A model generated the notes under the pieces. It made no database searches and was not told the origin of the DNA. It was given only the letters and a program-made list of their open reading frames with translations. Shown one piece after another: positions 33,214 to 41,758 of a stretch of 64,000 nucleotides of DNA; the stretch's first letter is position 1; every line of letters begins with the position of its first letter. This DNA comes from Rhodospirillales bacterium (lineage in GTDB: Bacteria; Pseudomonadota; Alphaproteobacteria; SMXQ01). Location of the stretch: contig JABIXC010000017.1 of assembly GCA_018666775.1 (NCBI GenBank), positions 558,001 to 622,000 of the forward strand, written 5' to 3'. Made by a program: the position numbers and the translations under genes.

Positions 33214-34320
33214 TCAGGATTTGTTATACTTTGGTCGATCTTGCCGAATTTCTGCCCCATTCTTTTTAAGCGACTCCAGAAATTCTTCATAAATTTCGGG
33301 GGATTCATCTTCATATTCAATTTGATGATCTTTGGCGAAATCGGGATCCGTATTTGGCCCCGGTGCGCCGATGCGGATCGGGTGTTCCGGTGCGCCCTTG
33401 CTTTTCAATGCAAGATACCGTGCTGGCCCTTTCCCGGTATTAAAGTGCTGGTGGTACCACATGTCAGGGGGTGAAAACATTGCGTTTTCAGACCAGTCCA
33501 CCCGTTTTGGTTCATCACCTTCGGCCCAGTTCAGCGAATAGCCCTCACCTTGTAAAATGATGACATGGGCACCCGGGCCGTGACGGTGTGCCTTTTTATA
33601 GGTTCCCGGTTCAAATTCGGAAACATGGGCCCCGATGGTGTGGTGGCTCATGGACAGAAATACAGAACGCGCAGCTTTGCCCCGTTCCTTCCATTCATGA
33701 AGATAAAATTCCCGGATGTCCTTGACCATATTGGTGCGGGCGTAGCGCTGGCCCATCACTTCGAAATCTGGATTAAAATATCCCTGTTCGCCGCTGTAAC
33801 GATCATCGAACGTGAACTTGTTATCAAAGATGAATTGTTCATTGTGATAGAGGTTCATCGTCAACGGCGCATTGGTCACCATCAAGAGGCGTGCAGGTTC
33901 TTCTGAATCCGTATTGCGATGGGTATAGGTGGTGTTCAGGGGGGGGCCAAACAGGGATTGGGTTTGCCAGGGCACAACCTGATCTTTGGTACCCTCTTGG
34001 CAGATCAGGGTATCACCCTTTCCCTTGATGACAAATACCCACGTTTCAAACATATGCTTGATCGGTTGGGTCTGTTCGCCGGGTTTCAATTCCAGAATGA
34101 TTGACGACGAAATAAACGGATCAGCCAGATTTAAAAAAGCACCATCAACGCCCATGCGATCCCACCGGCCCAGTTCCACATCCATCAAATTGTTGACATG
34201 GAATGTTTCATAACTGGGGATACCCTCGCGTTCCTGCCAGGCATCATAAAAAGGCTTGGGACGAACAAATTCCTTGGTTGCATCATCGCCAGATGAACGC
34301 GCATTAAAATTATCTACCAT
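33214..34320 (-). CDS. Bicupin protein, gentisate-dioxygenase-like (bicupin 2)
   Basis: A 368-aa paralogue of bicupin 1, with the same NFNARSSGD.ATKEFV N-terminus. The C-terminal cupin has AHRHGPGAHVIIL and YHQHFNTG; the N-terminal cupin has IKHMFETWVF and THRN. Conservation concentrates in the C-terminal metal pocket, as in all five paralogues. The ATG at 34320 lacks a strong ribosome site, with GGAG only far upstream. It sits between SBP D and SBP C; products of this array probably accumulate together. Cytoplasmic. Confidence 0.86.
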   Translation of the reverse strand: MVDNFNARSSGDDATKEFVRPKPFYDAWQEREGIPSYETFHVNNLMDVELGRWDRMGVDGAFLNLADPFISSSIILELKPGEQTQPIKHMFETWVFVIKGKGDTLICQEGTKDQVVPWQTQSLFGPPLNTTYTHRNTDSEEPARLLMVTNAPLTMNLYHNEQFIFDNKFTFDDRYSGEQGYFNPDFEVMGQRYARTNMVKDIREFYLHEWKERGKAARSVFLSMSHHTIGAHVSEFEPGTYKKAHRHGPGAHVIILQGEGYSLNWAEGDEPKRVDWSENAMFSPPDMWYHQHFNTGKGPARYLALKSKGAPEHPIRIGAPGPNTDPDFAKDHQIEYEDESPEIYEEFLESLKKNGAEIRQDRPKYNKS

Positions 34321-34353
34321 GGTGCTTTTGGCTTTTTACGAGCCACTCCTTAA

Positions 34354-34381
34354 TTTTTATGGACAGTCTTTTTATGGACAG
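34354..34381 (-). repeat. 15-bp tandem duplication across the SBP D stop codon
   Basis: TTTTTATGGACAG occurs at 34354-34366 and again at 34369-34381, separated by TC. The second copy contains the stop codon of SBP D. It looks like a slippage duplication in the 3' end of the gene. Confidence 0.75.
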
Positions 34382-35757
34382 ACGATCGTTTTTGCTTCGC
34401 CTTTATGGCCGGGATAATTGATGGCGCACGTCATGCCAACTTTGATTTTCTTTCTGGAAACATTCTTTCCCCCGACCTTGATCTTGGTCCGTCGACCACT
34501 GACGGTAACCTTATGGGTTTTGCCACCAACCTTGATCTCAAGAAAACGACCGCCACGCTTTTTGGCCAATATCTTGGTCGTGACAACCGTATATTTGATC
34601 CCGCTGTGGCCATCCCAAAGTGGCCCCCACACCTTGTAAAGATCGGGCAGCATCAGGGCTTCTTTCGGGCCGCGCATGGCGACCTTGTTGCCCGATTGGC
34701 CTTCGCCCCCAAGGGGACGGAACCGGGCCATTTTAATCAGGTCTTTGTGAATGGGCGTGGCGCGGTCGGCCGAGTATTTAGCAATCTGGCCTTCCTTGCT
34801 GAGCACCCAGTTGATGTACAATTTGGCGGCATCAATATTGGGCGCACCTTTCAAAATAGATGATTCTGTAATTGAAACCGGTGCCGGGTCTGGGCAATGG
34901 AACCCAACGGGTGCGCCCAATTCCTGACGTTCCTGGACCCGGAATGGGGCCGCACTGATGGACATATTAAATTCACCCGCAACCAACAAGCCTACCAGTG
35001 CACTGGTGCCTTCCTTGCGCAGCTGTGGTTTTACTTTCGTGAACAATTCATTCAGGAAATTTGTGGTCCATTTAGGCCCTTTGGCCGACCACAGATTGAC
35101 AACCCATTGGTTCGGCCGATTGGCCAGCGCCAGATTACCCTTGCGAAGGGCCGGCATGGTCAATAAATCGCCCCATGTTTTGGGAAGGTCTGCCTTTTTA
35201 ATCTTTTTGGTATTGTACGCTGCACACCAATAGCGCAACCGAACACCAACCCAACGCCCCTTTTTATCCATCATGCCAGCAGGAATGTTGGCGGAATTGG
35301 GTAGCTCACGCAGATCGGCCAGAAGGTCATCTTTGTAATACAAAAACACCTTTCCGCCCAAACCATTGACGATGTCAGTGATATAGCGCCCGGTTTTCAA
35401 GGCGATCAAAGGCTTGATGGCGCGATCATTACGCTTTGGCCTGGAATACTTGATCTTGATAAAGGGATAGCGTTCCCGAAACGGCGCCGACATAGCCACA
35501 AATTCAGAATTTGACCACGATGAATGGATGCGCAATTTTCCTGTCTTGCGTGCGCCATCGACCCAGGCTTTGGGCACCTTCATTTCCTTATCCAGACCGC
35601 TAAGGATGCTGGCATCCAATTTCAGTTCTTTGAGAATTTTCTTGGTGGCATTTGGCAATTCTGCGGCCATCAAAGGCGCAGACAACCCAGCCACCAAAAG
35701 CCCTGCAATGACAGCACCGGTAGTACGACGAATGTTGCGCGTCAATTTCTGATTCAT
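34372..35757 (-). CDS. ABC importer periplasmic binding protein with basic two-Cys C-terminal domain (SBP D)
   Basis: A 461-aa binding protein. Signal peptide with twin Arg near the start (IRRTTG, but no full Tat motif), cleaved probably at LMA|AEL near residue 32. Core cysteines: RYWCAAYNTK and FHCPDPAPV. Accessory domain at 396-461 (34375-34572): KRGGRF ... SGRRT ... GMTC ... IVC. The ATG at 35757 follows GAGGGAGAG. It alternates with bicupins 3 and 2. A short tandem duplication covers its stop codon. Confidence 0.92.
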   Translation of the reverse strand: MNQKLTRNIRRTTGAVIAGLLVAGLSAPLMAAELPNATKKILKELKLDASILSGLDKEMKVPKAWVDGARKTGKLRIHSSWSNSEFVAMSAPFRERYPFIKIKYSRPKRNDRAIKPLIALKTGRYITDIVNGLGGKVFLYYKDDLLADLRELPNSANIPAGMMDKKGRWVGVRLRYWCAAYNTKKIKKADLPKTWGDLLTMPALRKGNLALANRPNQWVVNLWSAKGPKWTTNFLNELFTKVKPQLRKEGTSALVGLLVAGEFNMSISAAPFRVQERQELGAPVGFHCPDPAPVSITESSILKGAPNIDAAKLYINWVLSKEGQIAKYSADRATPIHKDLIKMARFRPLGGEGQSGNKVAMRGPKEALMLPDLYKVWGPLWDGHSGIKYTVVTTKILAKKRGGRFLEIKVGGKTHKVTVSGRRTKIKVGGKNVSRKKIKVGMTCAINYPGHKGEAKTIVCP

Positions 35758-35772
35758 AGAATCTCTCCCTCA

Positions 35773-35794
35773 TTTAATTCTGGTTTTAATTCTG
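35773..35794 (-). repeat. 12-bp tandem duplication across the bicupin 3 stop codon
   Basis: TTTAATTCTG at 35773-35782 is repeated at 35785-35794. The second copy includes the stop codon of the bicupin at 35786. Two neighbouring genes thus carry the same kind of stop-spanning micro-duplication. Confidence 0.65.
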
Positions 35795-36898
35795 AGTTTT
35801 GCCCGGCATTTCCTGGCGAATTTTCACGCCCTTTTTTGCCAGTTCCGCTGCATATTCCGCATAAATCACGGGGTCTTCTTGATCAAATTCAATTTGCGTT
35901 TCACCGAACTGGGTCTTGCCATCGACAATATGTCGAAACCCTGGCAACCCCATACGCACGGGATGTTCTGGATTGTTATTGCGAATGGCAAGGTAACGCG
36001 CTGGTTTATCACCTGTATTAAAATGTTGATGCCACGCCCATTCCGGGGGTGCGAACATCGTGCCTGCATGCCATTCAACCCGTTTGCGCGGCTCGCCATC
36101 TTTCCACAACAGGGAATACCCCTCCCCGTCCAGCATCACCACATGGGCGCCTGCGCCATGGCGGTGGGCCTTTTTGTAGGTGCCAACTTCAAACGAGGAA
36201 ACATGGGCCGCAATGGTGTTGTCAGAAACCGACATGAAAGCGGTTCTGGCACCCTTGCCACGCAATTCCCAATTATAAAGTTCGTATTCGGAAAGGTCCT
36301 GAATGTAGTTCACCCGCGACAGACGACTGCCAAGATATTCAGGCACGCCATCAAAAAAGGTTTCTTCGCCTTTATAGCGTTTGGTGAAGGCATGATCATT
36401 TCCAAAGACAAAGTCTTCATCATGATAAAGGCTTAGGACCAGCGGCGCATTGTTCACCACCAATAATCTGGCTGGCTGATCTGGATCAAGGTTGCGATGT
36501 TGATAGGTGGTGTTAAGCGGCGGCGCAAAGAGGCTGCGTTCCTGCCACTCGATGGTTTGGGGATCGCATCCTTTTTGTTCGATTACCGTTTCGCCCCGGC
36601 CACTGACGACATAGACCGTGCCTTCGAACATATGGTGTATTTTTTTTAGTGACTTGCCCGGGGGAATTTCAAGAACGAAAGACCCCATCAAAAAAGAATC
36701 TGTCAGATTGACGAAACAGCCATTGCCGCCAAAACGATCCCATGGTGCCAGCTCGGCCTTACCCAAATCTTCCATATAGAAGGTTTCATGGATGGGAATG
36801 CCTTCATCCTTTTGCCACTCGAAAAAATACTGCGGTGGCTTTTTATAAGACACAGATTCGGGATCATTCGCCAATGAAGACGGTTTTTTCTCGGTCAC
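35786..36898 (-). CDS. Bicupin protein, gentisate-dioxygenase-like (bicupin 3)
   Basis: A 370-aa member of the bicupin group and first gene of the alternating array. C-terminal metal pocket: AHRHGAGAHVVML and WHQHFNTG. N-terminal cupin: IHHMFEGTVY and QHRN, here with an additional His. It starts with GTG at 36898, preceded by TAGGGAG. It differs from bicupins 1 and 2 in its N-terminus (MTEKKPSSLAND). The promoter for the whole array probably lies in the 205-bp gap shared with the divergent RidA-like gene. Confidence 0.86.
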   Translation of the reverse strand: MTEKKPSSLANDPESVSYKKPPQYFFEWQKDEGIPIHETFYMEDLGKAELAPWDRFGGNGCFVNLTDSFLMGSFVLEIPPGKSLKKIHHMFEGTVYVVSGRGETVIEQKGCDPQTIEWQERSLFAPPLNTTYQHRNLDPDQPARLLVVNNAPLVLSLYHDEDFVFGNDHAFTKRYKGEETFFDGVPEYLGSRLSRVNYIQDLSEYELYNWELRGKGARTAFMSVSDNTIAAHVSSFEVGTYKKAHRHGAGAHVVMLDGEGYSLLWKDGEPRKRVEWHAGTMFAPPEWAWHQHFNTGDKPARYLAIRNNNPEHPVRMGLPGFRHIVDGKTQFGETQIEFDQEDPVIYAEYAAELAKKGVKIRQEMPGKTQN

Positions 36899-36949
36899 GT
36901 TTGTACTCCCTAATGACGGCCTTTCCAGCCCATTATTCCTTATAAACTA

Positions 36950-37024
36950 AGGCCTAGATGCAGACACGTCAAATACCCCGTATCGACAAGCCATGCCTTC
37001 TAGGCCTAAAATTCAGGGTATAAT
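36950..37024 (+). promoter_or_regulatory. Promoter of the RidA-like gene with flanking inverted repeat
   Basis: A consensus -10 box TATAAT at 37019-37024 stands upstream of the gene at 37104. A 9-bp inverted repeat, AGGCCTAGA at 36950-36958 and TCTAGGCCT at 36999-37007, spans the intergenic region, and its right arm overlaps the expected -35 position, as an operator would. The divergent bicupin array could be controlled from the same site. The 205-bp gap holds no gene. Confidence 0.5.
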
Positions 37025-37103
37025 TTTAGCTACCGCCAATGCTGTCTGGGCTTAAACTCGGCATTCGCCATTAATCAACATTTTTCAAAACAGGAGAAAA
37101 CCA

Positions 37104-37490
37104 ATGGCAAAACGTGAAGTAATTGATGTTCCCGCACTGGGGTCCCATGGAGACAACCCCATACCTGCTCTAGTACGCGTTGGCGATATGGTGTTTTCAG
37201 GGGGCATTAGTGGACGCAATGGTGAAAGCGGAGACGTTCCAGAAGATGCGGCTGATCAGGTGGCCAATGCGTTCACCAATATTCGCCTTGCCATGGAAGC
37301 CGCAGGCGGCAGCACAGATGATATCGCCAAGGTCACTGTTTATGTTCGTGACAAAGCCGTTCGCGAACACCTCAACCCGGAATGGGTAAAAATGTTTCCA
37401 GACGCCAAAAGCCGTCCTGTGCGCCATGTCTTAACCGCAGACATACCCAAACGCCTGCACCTGCAGCTTGAAATTATCGCTGTTCTTTAA
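37104..37490 (+). CDS. RidA/YjgF-family protein
   Basis: A 128-aa chorismate-mutase-like trimer protein. Family features: VRVGDMVFSGGISGRNG at the start of the core, NIRLAMEAAGGSTDDIAKVTVYVRD in the middle and SRPVRHVL with the conserved Arg near residue 105 that binds carboxylates in imine-hydrolysing RidA. The family deaminates reactive enamines/imines or, in pathway-specific subgroups, acts in pyrimidine or aromatic amine catabolism. The ATG at 37104 follows CAGGAG. It is a single plus-strand gene between two minus-strand operons, with its own promoter and a terminator that overlaps the end of the convergent Rieske gene. Confidence 0.92.
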   Translation: MAKREVIDVPALGSHGDNPIPALVRVGDMVFSGGISGRNGESGDVPEDAADQVANAFTNIRLAMEAAGGSTDDIAKVTVYVRDKAVREHLNPEWVKMFPDAKSRPVRHVLTADIPKRLHLQLEIIAVL

Positions 37491-37497
37491 TCAGACC

Positions 37498-37529
37498 GAA
37501 GCCTGACACAATCTGTCAGGCTTCGACTT
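37498..37529 (+). terminator. Terminator of the RidA-like gene, overlapping the convergent Rieske gene
   Basis: The 10-bp perfect stem GAAGCCTGAC / GTCAGGCTTC is followed by GACTTTTT. The stem includes the stop codon region of the Rieske gene at 37516, so the two 3' ends share one structure. Confidence 0.85.
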
Positions 37530-38697
37530 TTTCTGACTTCGAAGCTTTAGCAACACGGGCCTGTCCAGTTGAGACTTCCATTTTGATAATGTCATTATGG
37601 GCATCGTCTCTTCTGGTGCCATAAGGATCATTGCCGGCCTCCACTTCGTCAATCTGTTCACGAAGCAATTGGCGGTAAAGTGCAATGCCCTTATCGGCCA
37701 CGCCAAGATTTTCACGGCTGCGATCCGTAATGGGCCCCTGGCTTTCCCATGCCATGGCATCATGGGATGCAAAGCTGTTCATGTGGTAAACGCCTTCTTC
37801 ATCCGTTAACGGTGGCACATTTTCAAAGGGCACCACATCGGGCTGGGGCACCGGTGAACCATCCTCGTTTGGTGTAAACTGATAGCGAATGATCTGGGTA
37901 TGGGTATCATCAACCGGCAGGCGCATATGCATTACCAGATGTTCACGTTGTGGTGACAACAGCATGTTTGGGAAAACCAGCGGGTGGCCAACTTCCTGTT
38001 CTGCATCATCGCCACCATAGATGCGCTGTTTCGTTACACCGCACCAGCCATCTTCCTTGACGATATCAAAATTTACTTTTTCAATAGGACGATAATAATA
38101 CGAACCCGATGCGCCCTTCCCTTTAAGAACAAGGGTGTGCGCATGAAGATAATAGGTGTGGGTTGGATCAACAGAATTTTCCATCACCTGCAACCAGTTG
38201 CAATCTAACTCTGGCAAAATGAACACCGTACGCACCCCATCTTCGCGCAACAGATTATTCCAGCGCGGCAGCAAAGGTGGATCGCCCGGGCCCATATAGG
38301 TGAAGATCACACCGCCCATGGCCTGAACCGGATAGGATTTTTGACGCGCATTCAGATTTTTGGGGGCGTCGTCGTCTTCAAATGGCATTTCGATACATTC
38401 GCCAGAGCAATCAAATTTCCAGCCGTGATAGGCACAGCGCAAACCATCATCTTCAATAAAGCCATAAAGGAGTGATGCGCTGCGGTGGCAACACTGTTCT
38501 TCAATCAGGCCAAGATTACCCCGGCCGTCGCGAAATAAAACCAGATCTTCACAAAGGGCGCGCACTTTTCTCTTAGGCGTCTCCTCTGTTAATTCAGCCT
38601 CAGCAGCAATGGGCTGCCAATACCGACGCAACATTTCGCCAGCCGGCGTACCTGGACCGACTCGTGTCAGACGCTCATTTATCTCATTTGATAACAT
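37516..38697 (-). CDS. Rieske non-haem iron oxygenase, alpha subunit (phthalate 4,5-dioxygenase-like)
   Basis: A 393-aa ring-hydroxylating or O/N-demethylating oxygenase. Rieske cluster ligands C69, H71, C88 and H91 (QCCHRS ... CAYHGW; the residue between C69 and H71 is itself Cys). Mononuclear iron ligands lie in the VDPTHTYYLHAH segment near 165-178 (D-x2-H-x4-H). No reductase or ferredoxin gene is anywhere in the window, so electrons come from elsewhere. It is the last gene of the 12-gene run and follows three RraA genes. The close paralogue at 45611 shares the same N-terminal RVGPGTP.GE segment. The ATG at 38697 follows GGAAGGAA. Confidence 0.93.
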   Translation of the reverse strand: MLSNEINERLTRVGPGTPAGEMLRRYWQPIAAEAELTEETPKRKVRALCEDLVLFRDGRGNLGLIEEQCCHRSASLLYGFIEDDGLRCAYHGWKFDCSGECIEMPFEDDDAPKNLNARQKSYPVQAMGGVIFTYMGPGDPPLLPRWNNLLREDGVRTVFILPELDCNWLQVMENSVDPTHTYYLHAHTLVLKGKGASGSYYYRPIEKVNFDIVKEDGWCGVTKQRIYGGDDAEQEVGHPLVFPNMLLSPQREHLVMHMRLPVDDTHTQIIRYQFTPNEDGSPVPQPDVVPFENVPPLTDEEGVYHMNSFASHDAMAWESQGPITDRSRENLGVADKGIALYRQLLREQIDEVEAGNDPYGTRRDDAHNDIIKMEVSTGQARVAKASKSEKVEA

Positions 38698-38808
38698 CTT
38701 ATTTCCTTCCTACCTGGCAATGCAGGGAATTGACCCATGTTTGCACGTTGTGTCTCCGCCATGTGTCAGAGCCTTGTTTGCGGCCCTTTTACTTATTGTC
38801 CCTATTTT

Positions 38809-39465
38809 CTATGATCCAGTGCCATCCGTCCACCCATACATATCAAGGGTCCGCTGGCCTGCCTTAATATCCTCAATAATCGCCAATTCCTTGGCTTCCC
38901 GGGCTTCCGATGCCCCAAGGGCTGTTTCAATATTGGCTTGCGCCACCACGACAACCCCATCGCGGTCTCCGACCACCAAATCACCCGGGTTCACCAGGAC
39001 ATCGCCCATCGTGATGGGCAAATTGACCCCACCGCCTTCTTCTTTCAGGGTTCCGCGAATGGCAAGACCACGCGAAAAAACCGGAAACCCGATTTCTTCC
39101 AACAGATCAGCATCACGAACACAGCCATTAATAACCATGCCGCCCAATTTACACATGGTCGCGGCATGGGCCATGATTTCCCCAAAATATCCCGCTTCAT
39201 ACCCATCACCCACATCAACAACCAGAACATCACCTGGACGCGCCCGATAAATGGCGCGGTGAAGATTGATGTTGTTGATCGGCTTGGCCTTCACCGTCAC
39301 CGCCGGGCCACAAAGGACCATGCCGGGAATCACCGGTTTCAAGATCGCAGGCAACGCACCGATGCGTCCCATGGCCTCATGAATGGTCGCTGAGGGCAAG
39401 ACACGGGCGCGTGCAAGAAGTGCCGGGTCTGGCCTTTGAAAATCATCAAGATTGCGGGTCATCAT
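38809..39465 (-). CDS. RraA/HMG-CHA aldolase family protein (first of three)
   Basis: A 218-aa protein of the RraA-like fold that includes 4-hydroxy-4-methyl-2-oxoglutarate / 4-carboxy-4-hydroxy-2-oxoadipate aldolases. It has the GDVLVVDVGDG and NGCVRDADLLEEIGFPVFSRG segments, where G..RD carries the catalytic Arg and metal-binding Asp, and a terminal PGDLVVGDRDGVVVV. These keep the aldolase motifs lost in the RNase-E-inhibitor RraA. It releases pyruvate from meta-cleavage products in the protocatechuate/gallate pathway, which fits its operon. The gap to the Rieske gene is 111 bp. Confidence 0.9.
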   Translation of the reverse strand: MMTRNLDDFQRPDPALLARARVLPSATIHEAMGRIGALPAILKPVIPGMVLCGPAVTVKAKPINNINLHRAIYRARPGDVLVVDVGDGYEAGYFGEIMAHAATMCKLGGMVINGCVRDADLLEEIGFPVFSRGLAIRGTLKEEGGGVNLPITMGDVLVNPGDLVVGDRDGVVVVAQANIETALGASEAREAKELAIIEDIKAGQRTLDMYGWTDGTGS

Positions 39466-39470
39466 AAAAC

Positions 39471-40115
39471 CTATTTTCTTTGTAACTGGTGATAGCCGTG
39501 TTTAACCCGTGCCTCATCAAGGCGGGTGCCGGATTTAACCTCGTTAATAATGCCATCTTCTGCAACAGACACGGCCTCGGCAATTTCAAGAATTTCGGAT
39601 TCTTTTTCTTGTGGGATAACGATAATGCCGTCATCGGTGCCCATAACAATATCACCGGGGCGCACCTGAACATCACCTAATGATACTGGCACGTTGGTTC
39701 CCTCAACCTGAACACGGTCTTTACCGGTGCGCATAAACCGTCCACGGCTAAAGATGGGATAACCCACCTCTAGTGATCCAGCGACATCACGGCAAACACC
39801 ATGGATCACGGTGCCTGCAATATTGCGCTGTTTGGACACCGTTGTCAGAATGTCACCCCAAACCGTGCAATCCAGACGGCCACCATTGTCCAGCACCACC
39901 ACGCCCCCTTCAGGCACATCATCGATGTAATCACCGACGGTGCCTTTGGTTACGCCAACGGGGATATATTTAATGGTAAATGCACGACCAACCATGTGAT
40001 GGCCATCGGCTATGGGGCCAATGCCCTGGGCCATGCCATGCAAGCCCAATTTATCCATGGCATCCGACACGGCTGCTGATGAAAGTTTCTTGAAGCCCTC
40101 TACGACGTCATCCAC
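39471..40115 (-). CDS. RraA/HMG-CHA aldolase family protein (second of three)
   Basis: A 214-aa paralogue with GGVVVLDNGGRLD, HGVCRDVAGSLEVGYPIFSRG and PGDIVMGTDDGIIVIPQE. The catalytic CRD motif is present. It starts with GTG at 40115 after AAAAAAGGATAA, 5 bp beyond the previous stop. Three different RraA-type genes in a row suggest either a heteromeric enzyme or three substrates; sequence differences between them are large enough that they are not recent copies. Confidence 0.9.
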   Translation of the reverse strand: MDDVVEGFKKLSSAAVSDAMDKLGLHGMAQGIGPIADGHHMVGRAFTIKYIPVGVTKGTVGDYIDDVPEGGVVVLDNGGRLDCTVWGDILTTVSKQRNIAGTVIHGVCRDVAGSLEVGYPIFSRGRFMRTGKDRVQVEGTNVPVSLGDVQVRPGDIVMGTDDGIIVIPQEKESEILEIAEAVSVAEDGIINEVKSGTRLDEARVKHGYHQLQRK

Positions 40116-40120
40116 AAGCG

Positions 40121-40792
40121 TTATCCTTTTTTCTCATTATCCAGCATTTGTTCATAACCACCGGTTTCCATAATTTCAACGATGCTCCGGCCCTTGCGTA
40201 CGGCGTCTGCCATGCGCGTTTCGCGGGCGGCAATATCCTCGCCAGCGGCAATCACTTCTTCGGCCCTGTCCTGGGGCACGATGATGGTCCCGCTGCCATC
40301 TGCCACCACGTAATCACCGGGGGTTACCGTGATATCGGCAAAGTTGATGGCTTCGTTGATGGTATCCTGCATCACCCGGCCCCGGGCAGTAATGGGCACC
40401 ACAGCCCGGGCATAGACCGGGAATTTCACTGCGGCACTGTCGTCGATATCGCGACATGCCCCATCAATGACAATGCCAGCCAATCCCTTGGTTGATGCTG
40501 CCAGAGACAACAATCCACCCCAGCCCGGCACATCAACGCGCCCGGACAGTTCCATCACCAAAACATCACCGGCCTCTGCCGCTTCGATGGCTTCGGTGCC
40601 AAGATGGCGGGTGGGTTTTTCATCGCCTTGGGGCTTCAATTTCAGGGTCACGGCCCGGCCACAAATGCGGCCACACGCCCACATTGGCCGGATACCAAGG
40701 GTTGCGCCCTTAATTCCGACGCGATCAAGCGCATCAGATACCGTGCAGGCATCCAGTTTTTCCAGTCGTTCCACCAATGCGTCTCTTGCCAT
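40121..40792 (-). CDS. RraA/HMG-CHA aldolase family protein (third of three)
   Basis: A 223-aa paralogue with GDVLVMELSGRVD, DGACRDIDDSAAVKFPVYARAVVP and PGDYVVADGSGTIIVPQD. The catalytic CRD is kept, but the flanking ELSG in place of D..G changes the metal-side loop. The ATG at 40792 follows ATTTAGGG, 18 bp after the LigB-like gene. Transcribed first of the three. Confidence 0.9.
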   Translation of the reverse strand: MARDALVERLEKLDACTVSDALDRVGIKGATLGIRPMWACGRICGRAVTLKLKPQGDEKPTRHLGTEAIEAAEAGDVLVMELSGRVDVPGWGGLLSLAASTKGLAGIVIDGACRDIDDSAAVKFPVYARAVVPITARGRVMQDTINEAINFADITVTPGDYVVADGSGTIIVPQDRAEEVIAAGEDIAARETRMADAVRKGRSIVEIMETGGYEQMLDNEKKG

Positions 40793-40810
40793 TACCCTAA
40801 ATCCTTAATG

Positions 40811-41722
40811 TTATTTTTGTTCCCAATATGCAAATCCCATGGCGCAGCCAACGCCATTGGCGTTGCGATAACACGGCACGTAATCAATCATCTTAGCACC
40901 CTGTCCCGCAATGGCCGCAACGGCGATCCAGTTGCGCAATTCCGATGTACCATGAACCAGATCACTGGCAGGCATGGCCTTGAAATAATCTGGATCAAAA
41001 CGCTCTAACGCATCGATAAAAGCCTGATCCAGTGCTTCATTGATCTTTGTGTGGCTCAACCCACCGGAAGCAATGACCACAATGCGATCTGCCTTGTCAC
41101 TTTGGCGCAATGCAGACCCAAGGGCAGCCCCAAAATCATAACAGCGCGCGGCCGTTGGTGCTGGATCATAAAACGTGTTCAACATGACCGGAACAACCCT
41201 GCGGTTAGGATTGGGTTTGGGCATCAGATAATGTAGCGGCCGCCCGAAGGCATGGCCAAGCCCCGCTTCGTACCGGGTATGGCGGGACCAGGCAGGATCG
41301 AACCCCTCATCCATCAAGGTATCAACCAGTTCCAGGGCCAAGTCGCTCTGCATGGGATAGCGTTCTGTTTGATCAACCGGGTTTTCGCCCAGATAGTGGA
41401 ATTTACGACCCGCATCTGCTTCATCCCCAATAAAGATCGTAAACGGCGGGGTGTTGTCTGCCTGTATGTTTTCTTCCTGATCATCACCTACAATGACCAC
41501 AACATCGGGCGCCCAATCATCCAGTTTGGTTTTCAGGGCCGCAATGGCGTCTTGGCAGCGTTTTTCCTTGGCCAAGAAGACATCATCGCCCAGTTCATTT
41601 TCAATTCCCGATGGGGGATTAAAGGGTGGCCTGACACGATCAGGCAAATCCCCCCATTGCAACGCGGGCATCAACAGCTGCGGCGAATGAGACATTCCAA
41701 GACAACCAACAATTTCAGCCAT
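40811..41722 (-). CDS. Class III extradiol dioxygenase (LigB-family) homologue 1
   Basis: A 303-aa protein of the protocatechuate 4,5-dioxygenase beta / gallate dioxygenase superfamily. The first metal His is in place (His12, MSHSP). The proton-transfer His is in GGLSHT near 223, and a candidate Glu ligand is in GTSELRNW near 258. The second metal His, in the NDH-type motif of LigB, is replaced: the aligned segment reads VVIVGDDQEEN at 76-86. Activity as a dioxygenase is therefore not assured. Extended C-terminus GVGCAMGFAYWEQK is shared with homologue 2. It lies between the TauD-type and RraA genes in the ring-cleavage operon. Confidence 0.87.
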   Translation of the reverse strand: MAEIVGCLGMSHSPQLLMPALQWGDLPDRVRPPFNPPSGIENELGDDVFLAKEKRCQDAIAALKTKLDDWAPDVVVIVGDDQEENIQADNTPPFTIFIGDEADAGRKFHYLGENPVDQTERYPMQSDLALELVDTLMDEGFDPAWSRHTRYEAGLGHAFGRPLHYLMPKPNPNRRVVPVMLNTFYDPAPTAARCYDFGAALGSALRQSDKADRIVVIASGGLSHTKINEALDQAFIDALERFDPDYFKAMPASDLVHGTSELRNWIAVAAIAGQGAKMIDYVPCYRNANGVGCAMGFAYWEQK

Positions 41723-41758
41723 TATAGCCCCCTATACTCCTTTGATGATTCCTTGATT

